NCBI RefSeq assembly: GCF_902506505.1
Contig: NZ_LR733406.1
Span: 2,590,826-2,654,825 of the forward strand
Direction of reading: 5' to 3'
Length of the DNA: 64,000 nucleotides
DNA from: Pseudomonas sp. 8AS
Lineage (GTDB): Bacteria > Pseudomonadota > Gammaproteobacteria > Pseudomonadales > Pseudomonadaceae
A model generated the notes under the pieces. The model had not been told where the DNA came from, searched no databases, and saw only the letters and a program-made list of their open reading frames with translations. The position numbers and the translations under genes are program-made. Below are positions 40,391 through 49,810 of the stretch, piece by piece (position 1 is the stretch's first letter; the number at the start of each line of letters is the position of its first letter).

Positions 40391-42088
40391 CTAGACCAAT
40401 AGTCCAGCCATGCGGGCGAGGCTTGGGTACTTCTTCAGCTCCTCCGCCATGCGGCTAATCGGTGCGCTCCCGTAGCTGTCCCCCACGTTCGACGCGGCAT
40501 GCCCTGTTAGCCAGTCATGCACTTCTTTGGGGATGCCCACTTCGCGGCACAGCGTCTTGAAGGCGTGGCGGAAGCCGTGTGCGGGTTTGGCGGCGCTCTG
40601 CAGCTTCACCACGTCCTGGAGGTAGTTGTCCCAAGTCTTGCCTATCGCATGTCCTAGGCCGTCTTTGTGCGGCTTCAGCTTAGGGAGCAATCGACCACTG
40701 GCGGGGACGCTGGCCTTGTATTCGAGGAAGCCGAGGGCCAGTAGGTCATCGTGCAGCGGTACTCTGCGACGACTGCTGGCGGTCTTCAAGGACTTCCCGT
40801 CACCGGGGCGTATGGCGATGCACCAGGCACAAGACTCCGCATCTTGCTCAACGTCTGATACCAGGAGCTGGGCGACCTCCTCGCGGCGTGCCCCTGTGTA
40901 GGCCATGAGCAGTGGGAGCCAGTAAAGCGCATGGCCATAGTCGGCAATCTGTGGCTTCCACTGGTCATGAAATAGTGGGCTGGAGAATATGGTGACCAGC
41001 TCCTTACGGCTGTATCCCTTGTCAGGGGCTTCCTTGTGGAGGGCGGCTTTGTTGATTGCGTTGCGAAGGTCGCGCAGCACTCCAGAAGCAGCTACTGGTT
41101 CTTCCTCCAGGGCCTCCAGGCGCTCACGGGCGAACTTGAAGATAGCCGCTAAGGCAGCCAGCTTCTTGCGGATGGTCGCCAGCTCCATGGTGGGGGCACC
41201 CTGTTCAACCTGGGCACGCAACGCTTCCACGTTCAGGCCAGGTTTCCAGCGACCTTTTGGGAGTTGGCCAAGTGCGACGCGGAAGTTGTGGATGGTGGAC
41301 TTGGATACCTGCGGCGCGGGAATGTCGCCGACAAGGAAGATGAGGCGCTGCATGCAGTCCATATATTCGGCAATGGTCTTCGAGGGGTCACCCAGGCCGG
41401 CGCTATCCTGGCGTTTCGACTCGGCCCACTTGGTGAACACTTCGGATAGGAGGAGTGCTTTGCCTGTGCGGCTCTGCGAAGGGCCTTCCTGCGACAATGG
41501 AAGTGACGCTGCGGGTAAGTCGGGGTTAGAGCGCCAGTCGCCACGATGGCGCTGTAGGGCCGTCCAGGACAGGCTGTGCCAAGTGATGAAGAACTCTTGG
41601 CGGAGCACGGTATACGCAGGGGACGATACAGGCGGGACGGCGTGTCCGGCTGCAGTCAGTGTCTGCTGTATGGCTGCAGTCAAAAGACGTTGGAGTTTAG
41701 GGTCACCCCAGGGCTCACTCTTGTCCTGCAATTCCAGCGGCATAACGACGTCGCCGCCTGAGTGGGCCAAAAACTGGTGGATGCGGCCGCTATCACGTTC
41801 CCATGCAGCAAGCTCGGCAACTGCCCAGCGGTCTGCCAGCTTCGGGGCGTCGGACGGCTGCAAGCGGGATTCACCTTTGAGCGAGGAACGCGCTAATGCG
41901 ATGGCTGCTTCGCAACGGGCGGACTCGGCGGCGAACAGTGGGCGGGCTTCTGTGAGGGACTTGGTTCCGAAGGAGACCTTCCACTCGTTTCCACGGCCTA
42001 TCAGGTGGCGAAGCGCAGCCGGAATGGTCTTGCGGTAGATGTAGTTGCCCGTCTTGGGGCAGGTCTTCAGCGTCGGCATGACACCCAC
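40391..42088 (-). CDS. Tyrosine integrase of the island
   Basis: Integrase of 565 aa. Catalytic residues are seen in YTGARREEVAQLL (Arg I), HGFRHAFKTLC (His-x2-Arg), LTGHAASNVG (His) and GDSYGSA (Tyr). The N-terminal block KTGNYIYRKTIPAALRHLIG is typical of large phage-type integrases of Pseudomonas islands. The GTG at 42088 is the start because AAGGAGG lies eight bases before it; an ATG three codons on is also possible. It starts about 100 bases from tRNA-Phe and must catalyse insertion at its 3' end. Confidence 0.93.
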   Translation of the reverse strand: MGVMPTLKTCPKTGNYIYRKTIPAALRHLIGRGNEWKVSFGTKSLTEARPLFAAESARCEAAIALARSSLKGESRLQPSDAPKLADRWAVAELAAWERDSGRIHQFLAHSGGDVVMPLELQDKSEPWGDPKLQRLLTAAIQQTLTAAGHAVPPVSSPAYTVLRQEFFITWHSLSWTALQRHRGDWRSNPDLPAASLPLSQEGPSQSRTGKALLLSEVFTKWAESKRQDSAGLGDPSKTIAEYMDCMQRLIFLVGDIPAPQVSKSTIHNFRVALGQLPKGRWKPGLNVEALRAQVEQGAPTMELATIRKKLAALAAIFKFARERLEALEEEPVAASGVLRDLRNAINKAALHKEAPDKGYSRKELVTIFSSPLFHDQWKPQIADYGHALYWLPLLMAYTGARREEVAQLLVSDVEQDAESCAWCIAIRPGDGKSLKTASSRRRVPLHDDLLALGFLEYKASVPASGRLLPKLKPHKDGLGHAIGKTWDNYLQDVVKLQSAAKPAHGFRHAFKTLCREVGIPKEVHDWLTGHAASNVGDSYGSAPISRMAEELKKYPSLARMAGLLV

Positions 42089-42089
42089 T

Positions 42090-42109
42090 TTGTACGCCTC
42101 CTTTGTACG
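42090..42109. repeat. Paired TTGTACG repeats near the right island end
   Basis: TTGTACG at 42090 and 42103, the same spacing as the pair at 35946/35959. The pair overlaps the ribosome site of the integrase gene, so bound integrase could also repress its own synthesis. Confidence 0.6.
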
Positions 42110-42141
42110 ACCACGGGGGCGCAGCTAGGAGGTCTTAAACG

Positions 42142-42176
42142 AAAAAACCCCTGAAGCCGTTAGGAATCAGGGGTTT
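42142..42176 (-). terminator. Island-borne terminator behind tRNA-Phe
   Basis: AAACCCCTGA and TCAGGGGTTT enclose a 12-base loop and are followed by a T run on the minus strand, 10 bases after tRNA-Phe. It replaces the original terminator displaced to 35789 and stops tRNA transcripts from entering the integrase gene. Confidence 0.8.
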
Positions 42177-42185
42177 CGGTATTCA

Positions 42186-42215
42186 TGGTGCCCAGGGACG
42201 GAATCGAACCGCCGA
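42186..42215. repeat. attR-type direct repeat inside intact tRNA-Phe
   Basis: Identical 30 bases to 35854-35883, forming the 3' part of the functional tRNA-Phe. Integration here restores an intact tRNA. Confidence 0.93.
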
Positions 42216-42261
42216 CACGGGGATTTTCAATCCCCTGCTCTACCGACTGAGCTACCTGGGC
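42186..42261 (-). tRNA. tRNA-Phe (anticodon GAA)
   Basis: A 76-base cloverleaf on the minus strand begins GCCCAGGTAGCTCAGTCGG, has anticodon loop TTGAAAA (GAA) and ends in encoded CCA. Its 3' half is the integration target of the adjacent island. Confidence 0.96.
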
Positions 42262-42388
42262 AACGGGGCGCAATTAAACGGATTTGCGACTGCGGTGTCA
42301 AGCGAGGAAAGAAAAAAATTTCAGCAAAGACGGGCGCTTACGATTGTCGGGCAGGTACGGGAGGGATTTCCCGCACCTGTCCACGGGC

Positions 42389-42661
42389 TTAGGCGCTCGG
42401 CGGTACGTAGCCTTCGGCCTGGGCGTATTCCTCACCGGAGAGGAACTTGTCCATCTCGGTCTGGAGGAATTTGCGGTCCTCGGCATTCATCATGTTCAGG
42501 CGTCGTTCGTTGATCAGCATGGTCTGGTGTTTCTGCCATTCGTCCCAGGCCTGCTTGGACACGTTGTTGAAGATGTCCTCGCCTTTCGGGCCCGGGTAGG
42601 GCGGGCGCTCAAGGCCAGGGAGGTCTTGCTTGTGCTTGCGGCAGTGGACGGTGCGACTCAT
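42389..42661 (-). CDS. yggX: Fe(2+)-trafficking / oxidative damage protection protein
   Basis: Small protein of 90 aa, the full family length. It begins [20 protein letters not shown] with the conserved cysteine at position 7, and contains [18 protein letters not shown]. It protects iron-sulfur enzymes from oxidation and is thought to handle labile iron. The start overlaps the mutY stop (ATGA); the pairing with MutY, an Fe-S DNA glycosylase, is conserved in gamma-proteobacteria. Confidence 0.95.
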   Translation of the reverse strand: MSRTVHCRKHKQDLPGLERPPYPGPKGEDIFNNVSKQAWDEWQKHQTMLINERRLNMMNAEDRKFLQTEMDKFLSGEEYAQAEGYVPPSA

Positions 42662-43725
42662 GACTCTTCTCCTGCATTCAGTTCTTGCGCAGCTCGCTTG
42701 AGGAGCTTCTTCACCGGGGCGGCCAGGCCCAGGCGCGGCGGGGTGGCGAGGTTATACCAGAGCCAGTCGCCCTCGGCCACGCCGGGGTTGGCGGCCTCGA
42801 CCCGGACCAGCCAGGGCTCGATGGCCAGCTGGAAGTGGCTGAAAGTATGGGTCAGCCCGGCCAGTTCGTGGCGATTGCCCAGGTGCAGGGCGTGCTGGCT
42901 GGCCAGCGCTTCGAGGCCGGCCAGGTCGTCCAGCTCGGGCAGGCTCCACAGGCCGCCCCACAGGCCGCTCGACGGGCGGCGATAGAGCAGGATTGCGCCG
43001 TCGCGGTTGGCCAGCAGCGGCATCAGGGTGCGCTTGCGCGGCAGCTCCTTGCGCGGCTTGGCCACCGGGTAGCGGATTTCCAGGCCCAGCAGGTGCGCCT
43101 GGCAGCCGCTCTGCAGCGGGCAGAGCAGGCAGCTCGGCTTGCTCCGGGTACAGAGCGTGGCGCCCAGGTCCATCATCGCCTGGGTGTAGTGGTTGACCCG
43201 CTCCTCGGGGAGGAAGCGCTCGGCCACCTGCCACAGCTGCCTGGCCACCTTCGGCTCGCCCGGATAGCCCTCCTGGGCGACGTAGCGGGCCAGCACTCGC
43301 TTGACGTTGCCGTCGAGGATCGGCGCGCGCAGGCCCATGCTCAGGCTGGCGATGGCACCGGCGGTGGAGCGGCCGATGCCGGGCAGGGCGCTGAGCGCCT
43401 CGACGTCGCGGGGGAATTCGCCGCCATGCTCGCGCATGACGATCTGTGCGGTCTTCTGCAGGTTGCGCGCGCGGGTGTAGTAGCCCAGGCCGGTCCACAG
43501 GTGCAGGACTTCGTCTTCCGCTGCCTCGGCCAGATCCTTGACCGTGGGCAGGGCGTGCATGAAGCGGTCGAAGTAACCGAGCACGGTGCTGACCTGGGTC
43601 TGCTGCAGCATGATTTCCGAGACCCACACCCGGTATGGGTTGATGGCCTGCTGCCAGGGCAGATCCTTGCGCCCGTGCTGGTCATACCAGGCCAGCACGG
43701 CGCCGTTGAACTGCGCGGGCGTCAT
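42658..43725 (-). CDS. mutY: A/G-specific adenine DNA glycosylase
   Basis: DNA repair enzyme of 355 aa that removes adenine mispaired with 8-oxoguanine. The catalytic Glu lies in [10 protein letters not shown] and Asp in [10 protein letters not shown], with the helix-hairpin-helix [13 protein letters not shown]. The 4Fe-4S ligands are in [17 protein letters not shown]. The C-terminal NUDIX-like domain senses 8-oxoG (about 235-345). The long upstream frame belongs to the overlapping asmA-like gene, and the ATG at 43725 overlaps its stop. Confidence 0.95.
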   Translation of the reverse strand: MTPAQFNGAVLAWYDQHGRKDLPWQQAINPYRVWVSEIMLQQTQVSTVLGYFDRFMHALPTVKDLAEAAEDEVLHLWTGLGYYTRARNLQKTAQIVMREHGGEFPRDVEALSALPGIGRSTAGAIASLSMGLRAPILDGNVKRVLARYVAQEGYPGEPKVARQLWQVAERFLPEERVNHYTQAMMDLGATLCTRSKPSCLLCPLQSGCQAHLLGLEIRYPVAKPRKELPRKRTLMPLLANRDGAILLYRRPSSGLWGGLWSLPELDDLAGLEALASQHALHLGNRHELAGLTHTFSHFQLAIEPWLVRVEAANPGVAEGDWLWYNLATPPRLGLAAPVKKLLKRAAQELNAGEES

Positions 43726-45944
43726 CGGTTGAACAGGCCCTTGAGGGCGTCCTTGAGTTCCGGGCTGACCTTGTCGCCGAGCTTCTCTTCGATCTTCTCC
43801 TCGAGCCTGGCCCCGGCCAGCTTGGCGGCGACCTTGCCCAGGCCGTCCTGGTCCAGGCGGCAGGCCTTGGCGCCCAGCTCCAGCGGGCCGCGGCAGCGCA
43901 GCGGCCACTCGATGCCGGCGTAGCGTTCGTTGACCTGGCAGGCCGGGTCGGGCATGGCGCCCTTGTCGCCTTCGATGACGATGCCGATGCGGTAGTCCAG
44001 GCCCAGTACGCGCAGGTCGACATCGCCCTTGCCGTTGACCGTCAGGCCGGGGATGCGCGCCTTGAGGTCCGGGTTGCTGGCCACGCCGTTGCGCAGGGTC
44101 AGGTTGCCGTCGAGTTCCTCGAAGGGCGTGTCCTTGCCGCGCGGTTCGCTGGACAGTGTCTTGCGGTTGAGGGTGGCGATGCCCTGGCACAGCTGCTGCT
44201 CCAGGTTGGCCTCGACCAGCACGCCCTGGCTCAGGCTGAAGCTGGCCGTGCCGTTCAGTGCGTCGATCCAGGCCTTCTGGCTGTTGCCCTGGGTGCGGAT
44301 GTCGGCGCTCAGGTCGAGCAGGCCCTTGACGGGCGCCTTCTCGCCCTGGCTCTCGATGAGTTTTTCCACTGGGACATGGTTTAGTTGTTTCCGCGCGGTG
44401 AGCAGCGGCACGTCCGGACGCACGTCGAGCTGGGCCTGGGCGCTGAAGTTGCCGCCATGGAGGTCGCCGCGCAGGGTCTGCAGGCTGAGCACGCCGGCCT
44501 GGGCGCTGGCCTTGAGGTGGGCGTCTTCGATCGGCAGCCGGTTCAGGGTCAGCAGGCCGAGGCCGAGTTCGGCCTGCACATCGAGCTTGCGCAGCGGCTC
44601 CAGCGGCAGGATCGGCGTGGTGCTCCAGGCCTGCTGGGTCGGCGCGCTCGGCAGCGGCGTGCTGCCGTTCTTGCCGGCGGCGGCCACCGCGCCCTTGATC
44701 TCGTTCTTGCGCGCGGCGCCGGCGCTGGCGTCCGGGTCCTTGGGCGGCAGGTAGCGGTCGAGGTCGAGCTTGTCGCCCTTGAGCTGCAGGCGCAGGGCCT
44801 GTTTGGCGAAGTCGCTGATGGCCAGGTTGCCGCTGAAGCTGCTGTCATCCAGCTGCAGGCTGAGCTCGTTGAGGTTCAGGCTGCTCGGCGTGCCGGCCAG
44901 GCGGGTGGATAGCTCGAACTGCTGCAGGCTGTTGCCGTCGCGCATGGCCGGCAGTTCGACGCCAACGCCGCCGAGGAATTCGCGCAGGTTGAACTTGGCG
45001 ATGGACAGGCCGCCCTGCAGTTGTGCGGTCTTGTCCAGGTCGCGCAGTTTCAGTTCGCCGATGGCGCGCAGCTGGTTGGCGCTGAGCTTGAGGCTGTTCC
45101 ACTCGGCGACCTGGGCGGCCTGGTCGAGCAGCAGCTGGCCCTGGGTGGCGAAGGTCAGGGTCTTGCCCTTGAGCGGCTCGCCGGAAACCTCGCCGGCCAG
45201 CTTGAAGTCTTCCAGCTGGTAGCGTTTGAGCGCGCGGTCGAAGCGCAGCTGGGTCTGCAGCTCGGTCCGGGCGCGCAGCAGCGGCTGGTTGCTGGCGAGG
45301 AAGGCGCTCAGCTTGAGCGGGATGTTGGCGCCCTCGCGGATCGCCCCGCTGCTCAGCTCAATGCCTTCGGCGCTGAGCTGGCGGCCACTGCGCTGGTCGC
45401 GGTAGTCAATGCGCGAATTGCTGATGGTCAGGCTGTCGATATCCAGCTTGAGCGGGCGTTCGGCGGCTGCGGGGGCGGCGTCGCTGCTTGCCGGCGCCGG
45501 CGTGGCGGCGGCCGGTGCGTTCGCAGCGCTGGCGGCCTGGGCCGGCTTGCCGACGTCTTCCCAGTTGCCGCGGCCCTTGGCATCGCGCTGCAGGGTCAGG
45601 TTGAGGCCGTCGATGCGGATGTCGCTCATCTGCACTTCCTTGCGCAGCAGCGGCAGCACGCGCACGGACAGACCGAGCAGGCGCAGGTCGGCGAACGGCT
45701 GGTCCGGGGTGGCGGCGCTGGCCAGGGTGGCGTCGGTCAGTTCCAGGCCGAGCCAGGGGAACAGGCTCCAGCCGATATCGCCATTGAGCTTGAGCTCGAG
45801 GTTGGCCTTGTCGCGGGCCAGTTGCTGGATTTCGTCCTTGTAGTCGTTGGGGTCGAACAGGTGGGTCAGGGCGAAGCCGAGGCCGACGATGATCAGCAGC
45901 AGTCCGAGGAAGACCAGGCCCAGGATTTTGCCGATAGATTTCAT
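43722..45944 (-). CDS. AsmA-family protein
   Basis: Inner-membrane-anchored periplasmic protein of 740 aa. One N-terminal membrane helix ([20 protein letters not shown]) is followed by the AsmA N-terminal domain, a low-complexity Ala/Pro stretch (about 133-160) and the long beta-rich AsmA C-terminal region ending near residue 650. AsmA-like proteins are proposed to carry phospholipid between membranes. It heads the asmA-mutY-yggX operon with overlapping genes. Confidence 0.92.
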   Translation of the reverse strand: MKSIGKILGLVFLGLLLIIVGLGFALTHLFDPNDYKDEIQQLARDKANLELKLNGDIGWSLFPWLGLELTDATLASAATPDQPFADLRLLGLSVRVLPLLRKEVQMSDIRIDGLNLTLQRDAKGRGNWEDVGKPAQAASAANAPAAATPAPASSDAAPAAAERPLKLDIDSLTISNSRIDYRDQRSGRQLSAEGIELSSGAIREGANIPLKLSAFLASNQPLLRARTELQTQLRFDRALKRYQLEDFKLAGEVSGEPLKGKTLTFATQGQLLLDQAAQVAEWNSLKLSANQLRAIGELKLRDLDKTAQLQGGLSIAKFNLREFLGGVGVELPAMRDGNSLQQFELSTRLAGTPSSLNLNELSLQLDDSSFSGNLAISDFAKQALRLQLKGDKLDLDRYLPPKDPDASAGAARKNEIKGAVAAAGKNGSTPLPSAPTQQAWSTTPILPLEPLRKLDVQAELGLGLLTLNRLPIEDAHLKASAQAGVLSLQTLRGDLHGGNFSAQAQLDVRPDVPLLTARKQLNHVPVEKLIESQGEKAPVKGLLDLSADIRTQGNSQKAWIDALNGTASFSLSQGVLVEANLEQQLCQGIATLNRKTLSSEPRGKDTPFEELDGNLTLRNGVASNPDLKARIPGLTVNGKGDVDLRVLGLDYRIGIVIEGDKGAMPDPACQVNERYAGIEWPLRCRGPLELGAKACRLDQDGLGKVAAKLAGARLEEKIEEKLGDKVSPELKDALKGLFNR

Positions 45945-45995
45945 GGACGCGTCCTTGTTTGGATGACTTTTTCTGGGCGCGAGTATAGCGCCGGC

Positions 45996-46355
45996 TCAGA
46001 GTGCCGCGGCCACCTTCTCGGCGATCGCCAGGCTGGCGGTGAGCCCCGGCGATTCGATCCCGAACAGGTTGACTAGGCCCTGCAGGCCGTGGGCGGCAGG
46101 CGTTTGGATGACGAAGTCGGCGGGCGGTTCCCCGGCGCCGCTGAGCTTGGCTCGCACGCCGCTGTAGCCGGGCTGCAGGCGGGCGGGGTCGAGGCCGGGG
46201 AAATAGCGCTGGATCGCCGTGGCGAAGGGCTCGCGCAGCTGCTCGTCGACGCGGTAGTCCAGCGCATCCAGGTAGCGCACGTCCGGGCCGAAGCGCAGCT
46301 GGCCGGCCAGGCCGAGGGCGCCGGCGCCGATGATCAGGGTGTCGATGCTGTGCAT
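45996..46355 (-). pseudogene. FAD-dependent oxidoreductase (DAO family) remnant with central deletion
   Basis: The 119 aa begin with the FAD-binding start [20 protein letters not shown] and jump directly to the C-terminal part of the family ([63 protein letters not shown]). A normal member is about 360-370 aa, so roughly 240 codons between the dinucleotide motif and the C-terminal domain are missing in frame. The product cannot bind FAD properly or form an active site. It is a remnant of an L-2-hydroxyglutarate-oxidase-like gene. Confidence 0.82.
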
Positions 46356-46456
46356 GCTGGCTGGCGTGAACGGTGGCTGGAATTGGCGGCTCGGGCGGTG
46401 TTGCCGAGCAACCTGCGGGGTTAGGCTGGCAGCATAACAAGAACCGGGAGGCGCCC

Positions 46457-47674
46457 ATGAATGTCACCGTGATGGCCGTGCCGCTGTACATCGCCCTGAT
46501 CCTGCTGGAGCTGGCCTACGAGCGCCATAGCGGGCGCCACACCTATCGCCTGGCGGATGCCGTCACCAGCATCAACACCGCGGTGCTGCGCGTATTGCTG
46601 GAGGGACCGCTGCGTCTGCTGCTGATCATTCCCTACGCCTGGCTGTATGAGCATGGGCGGCTGCTGGAGCTGGACGCGAGTTCGCCTTGGACCTGGCTGC
46701 TCGGCTTCGTCGCCGTGGACTTCTGCTTTTACTGGGCCCATCGCAGCCTGCACCGCTACAACCTGCTGTGGGGCGCGCACCAGCCGCACCACTCCAGCGA
46801 GGACTTCAACCTGTCCACCGCGCTGCGCAAGGGCGCCTTCCAGACGGCCTTCGACTGGCCGTTCTACCTGCCGTTGGCGTTGCTGGGGATTCCGTTGCCG
46901 CTGTTCCTGGTCCTGCTCGGCGCGCAGCTGGTCTACCAGTTCTGGATCCACAGCCAGCATATCGGCCGGCTCGGCGTGCTGGAGTGGTTTATGGTCACGC
47001 CGAGCAACCACCGGGTGCACCACGGGCAGAACGACTGCTACATCGACAGGAACCACGGCGGGGTGTTCATCCTCTGGGATCGCCTGTTTGGCACCTTCGC
47101 CGACGAGCGCGAGCCGGTGCGCTACGGGGTGACCACGCCGGTGCGCACCTTCGACCCGATCCGCCTGCAGTTCTCCTGGTGGCGCCTGCTGTGGGCCGAC
47201 ACCTGCGCGACTCGCTCCTGGTGGGACAAGCTGCGCCTGTGGTGGATGCCCACCGGCTGGCGCCCGGCGGATGTGCAGGCGCGGCTCTGGCCATCGATGG
47301 GCGCGGACAAGTTCGACCGGCCCTATCCGGCCAGCCTGCGCGGGTATGCCGTGCTGCAGTTCGTGGCGATCAACGCCATGGCCCTGTGCTTCCTCGCCAG
47401 CGTCAAGCGTGCCGCCGTGTGGGAGCCCTGGCTGCTGGTGCTGGCGATTCTCGGCGGCTGCGTCAGCCTCGGCCTGCTGTTCGAGGGCCGGCGTGCGTTG
47501 TGGAAAGTGGAGGCAGGCCGCCAGCTGCTGATGGCCGGCGCGGCGCTGGGCTGGGGGTTGTGGCTGGTACCGGCACAGTGGTTGCTCGGCCTGCTGCTGG
47601 CCGGGCTGTGTGCGGTCAGCCTGCTGTGGCTGTTGTGGCTGGCGGCGCGGCCGCGGGTGGCGGCCTTCTCCTAG
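46457..47674 (+). CDS. Sterol desaturase / fatty acid hydroxylase family protein
   Basis: Membrane di-iron enzyme of 405 aa. Histidine clusters are HRSLH, HQPHH and HRVHH, plus IHSQH, all on the cytoplasmic side between hydrophobic helices. The family adds oxygen to or desaturates lipids using O2. The C-terminal 130 residues form extra membrane helices. GGGAGG lies six bases before the ATG at 46457, which decides the start over longer frames. The lipid substrate is unknown. Confidence 0.88.
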   Translation: MNVTVMAVPLYIALILLELAYERHSGRHTYRLADAVTSINTAVLRVLLEGPLRLLLIIPYAWLYEHGRLLELDASSPWTWLLGFVAVDFCFYWAHRSLHRYNLLWGAHQPHHSSEDFNLSTALRKGAFQTAFDWPFYLPLALLGIPLPLFLVLLGAQLVYQFWIHSQHIGRLGVLEWFMVTPSNHRVHHGQNDCYIDRNHGGVFILWDRLFGTFADEREPVRYGVTTPVRTFDPIRLQFSWWRLLWADTCATRSWWDKLRLWWMPTGWRPADVQARLWPSMGADKFDRPYPASLRGYAVLQFVAINAMALCFLASVKRAAVWEPWLLVLAILGGCVSLGLLFEGRRALWKVEAGRQLLMAGAALGWGLWLVPAQWLLGLLLAGLCAVSLLWLLWLAARPRVAAFS

Positions 47675-47718
47675 GGGTTGCCCGGTGCGCGCGGCGCAGC
47701 CTACGGTGCTTGCGCCGG

Positions 47719-48117
47719 TTACAGGCTGTCCAGCGGCAGGCCGCTGCGGGCGGCCAGGGCCTGGCTTTCCAGATGGTCTTTCGGCGCGGCCAGGCGCAGC
47801 GGCTGGCCGGCCTCGCGGGCCATGCGCTGGGCTTCGTCGAGGAGGCGCCGGGCCACGCCGCGCTTGCGCGTGACCTTGCGCACGCACAGGTGCGACAGGC
47901 GCCAGCAGTCGGCATCGCGGCTCAGCAGGGCGGCGCCGAGCAGGCGGTCGTTGAAGCGCCCGGCGATCAGCCGGCCCTCGCCGATACCGCCGGCGATCAG
48001 CGCATCGGCGCTGGCGTAGGGCGCCAGCAGCCAGTCCGGGGCGTCGGCGTAGACCTTGGTCAGGTCGATGTGGTCCTGGGCCGATGGACGGGTGACGATC
48101 TCGACAAACACGGGCAT
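47719..48117 (-). CDS. PanM/PanZ-family GNAT protein (acetyl-CoA sensor)
   Basis: Small GNAT-fold protein of 132 aa. QDHIDLTKVYADAP, AGRFNDRLLGAAL and LCVRKVTRKRGVARRLLDEA match PanZ, which binds acetyl-CoA and promotes maturation and feedback control of aspartate decarboxylase PanD in pantothenate synthesis. The acetyl-CoA pyrophosphate loop is RKRGVA. The long upstream frame is the antisense of hisB/hisH and is rejected; the ATG at 48117 is used. Confidence 0.8.
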   Translation of the reverse strand: MPVFVEIVTRPSAQDHIDLTKVYADAPDWLLAPYASADALIAGGIGEGRLIAGRFNDRLLGAALLSRDADCWRLSHLCVRKVTRKRGVARRLLDEAQRMAREAGQPLRLAAPKDHLESQALAARSGLPLDSL

Positions 48118-48282
48118 CGCGGCTTCCTCGCTGGCGGGTGGCGCAGTGTAAGGCGCCGACAGCCCTGGCGAAAACAGCCAGGGCCAACATGCGTAACCGC
48201 CTTTGGGCCGTTGCGGTAGCCGCCCAAGCCCCGCGCCGCCTATAATGGCCGCCTTTTCCGCAAGCATTTTCGGGAGCTGGTG

Positions 48283-48876
48283 ATGGCCGAACGTACGGCA
48301 TCCGTCGAGCGCAACACCCTGGAGACCCAGATCAAGGTCTCGATCAACCTGGATGGCACCGGCAAGGCCAAGTTCGATATTGGCGTGCCGTTCCTCGAGC
48401 ACATGCTCGACCAGATCGCCCGCCACGGGCTGATCGACCTGGACATCCAGTGCAAGGGCGACCTGCATATCGACGACCACCACACCGTGGAAGACGTCGG
48501 CATCACCCTCGGCCAGGCCTTCGCCAAGGCCCTCGGCGACAAGAAGGGCATGACCCGCTACGGCCACTCCTACGTGCCGCTGGACGAAGCGCTGTCGCGC
48601 GTGGTGATCGACTTCTCCGGCCGCCCGGGCCTGCAGATGCACGTGCCGTTCACCCGCGCGGTGGTCGGCGGCTTCGACGTCGACCTGTTCCAGGAATTCT
48701 TCCAGGGCTTCGTCAACCACGCCTTGGTGTCCCTGCACATCGACAACCTGCGCGGGACCAACACCCACCACCAGATCGAGACGGTGTTCAAGGCCTTCGG
48801 CCGCGCCCTGCGCATGGCCGTCGAGCTGGATCCGCGCATGGCCGGGCAGATGCCGTCGACCAAAGGGTGCCTGTAA
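48283..48876 (+). CDS. hisB: Imidazoleglycerol-phosphate dehydratase
   Basis: Histidine-synthesis enzyme of 197 aa, the monofunctional form normal in Pseudomonas. Manganese-binding histidine motifs are [11 protein letters not shown] and [14 protein letters not shown], with [13 protein letters not shown]. It removes water from imidazole glycerol phosphate. It is followed without gap by hisH and heads the hisB-hisH-hisA-hisF cluster. GGGAG lies before the start. Confidence 0.97.
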   Translation: MAERTASVERNTLETQIKVSINLDGTGKAKFDIGVPFLEHMLDQIARHGLIDLDIQCKGDLHIDDHHTVEDVGITLGQAFAKALGDKKGMTRYGHSYVPLDEALSRVVIDFSGRPGLQMHVPFTRAVVGGFDVDLFQEFFQGFVNHALVSLHIDNLRGTNTHHQIETVFKAFGRALRMAVELDPRMAGQMPSTKGCL

Positions 48877-49515
48877 GTGCAAACGGTAGCTGTGATTGAT
48901 TACGGCATGGGCAACCTGCACTCGGTGGCCAAGGCCCTCGAGCATGTCGGCGCGGGACGAGTGATCGTCACCAGCGACGCCCAGGTGATCCGCGAGGCCG
49001 ACCGGGTGGTGTTCCCCGGCGTCGGCGCAATCCGCGACTGCATGGCCGAGATCAAGCGTCTGGGCTTCGACGAGCTGGTGCGCGAGGTCAGCACCGACCG
49101 CCCGTTCCTCGGCATCTGCGTCGGCATGCAGGCATTGCTGGAGCGCAGCGAGGAGAACGGCGGGGTCGACTGCATCGGCCTGTTCCCCGGCCAGGTGCGC
49201 TTCTTCGGCAAGGACCTGCACGAGGACGGTTCACACCTGAAGGTGCCGCACATGGGCTGGAACGAGGTCGAGCAGGTGGTCGAGCACCCGCTGTGGCACG
49301 AGATCCCCAACAAGGGCCGCTTCTACTTCGTGCACAGCTACTACATCGAGGCCGGTAACCCGGCCCAGGTGGTCGGCCGCGGTCACTATGGCAAGGACTT
49401 CGCCGCGGCGCTGGCCGAGGGCTCGAAGTTCGCCGTGCAGTTCCACCCGGAGAAGAGCCACACCCACGGCCTGCAGCTGCTGCAGAACTTCGTCGGCTGG
49501 GATGGCCGCTGCTAA
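48877..49515 (+). CDS. hisH: Imidazole glycerol phosphate synthase, glutaminase subunit
   Basis: Class I glutamine amidotransferase of 212 aa with GTG start directly after hisB. The nucleophile Cys is in [11 protein letters not shown], and the His-Glu pair in [11 protein letters not shown]. It supplies ammonia to HisF. Its stop (TAATG) overlaps the start of the small DUF2164 gene. Confidence 0.97.
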   Translation: MQTVAVIDYGMGNLHSVAKALEHVGAGRVIVTSDAQVIREADRVVFPGVGAIRDCMAEIKRLGFDELVREVSTDRPFLGICVGMQALLERSEENGGVDCIGLFPGQVRFFGKDLHEDGSHLKVPHMGWNEVEQVVEHPLWHEIPNKGRFYFVHSYYIEAGNPAQVVGRGHYGKDFAAALAEGSKFAVQFHPEKSHTHGLQLLQNFVGWDGRC

Positions 49516-49772
49516 TGAGCCGGGGCAAGAAGGCGCCGCTCCTGGCACTGGACGCCGCCCAGGAGCAGGCCGCACTGCACAGCCTCAAGGGCTTCCTCGA
49601 GGAGCGTTTCGAGCTGCAGCTGGGCTCCTTCGAGGTGCAGGAAGTGCTGGAGCTGTTCAGTCGCGAAATTGCCCCGCACTACTACAACAAGGCGATTGCC
49701 GATGTGCAGGCGCTGCTGTCCGACCGCTTCGCCAGTATCGAAAGCGACTTGTGGGCGCTCGAGAAGAGCTGA
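49515..49772 (+). CDS. DUF2164-family protein
   Basis: Soluble helical protein of 85 aa. The block ELQLGSFEVQEVLELFSREI followed by APHYYNKAIADVQ is the DUF2164 signature. Function is unknown. It is translationally coupled to hisH and sits 38 bases before hisA. A place inside the his cluster is usual in Pseudomonas, but a role in histidine synthesis has not been shown to my knowledge. Confidence 0.88.
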   Translation: MSRGKKAPLLALDAAQEQAALHSLKGFLEERFELQLGSFEVQEVLELFSREIAPHYYNKAIADVQALLSDRFASIESDLWALEKS

Positions 49773-49810
49773 CCTTTCACCGATTCTAAAGACTTGAGCA
49801 GGTTCAACCG

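Larger units (their letters stand above)
35854..42215. mobile_element. tRNA-Phe genomic island, about 6.3 kb
   Basis: Bounded by identical 30-base direct repeats equal to the 3' end of tRNA-Phe (35854-35883 and 42186-42215). The tyrosine integrase gene lies at the tRNA-proximal end and points away from the tRNA, the classical layout. Cargo from left to right is a cyclase-like protein (minus strand), then a serine recombinase, small protein and ParB-like protein (plus strand), then a PIN-domain protein and the integrase (minus strand). It has no capsid, replication or conjugation genes. Paired TTGTACG repeats lie just inside both ends. Confidence 0.92.

Noticed and set aside
39736..40458. Long plus-strand open frame (240 codons)
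   Set aside because: It lies opposite the PIN-domain gene, which has a strong AGGAGG site and recognisable motifs; the plus-strand product has no family features.
47719..49221. 500-codon minus-strand frame covering hisB and hisH
   Set aside because: Only the last 132 codons (PanM-like) are real; the rest is antisense to two firmly identified his genes.
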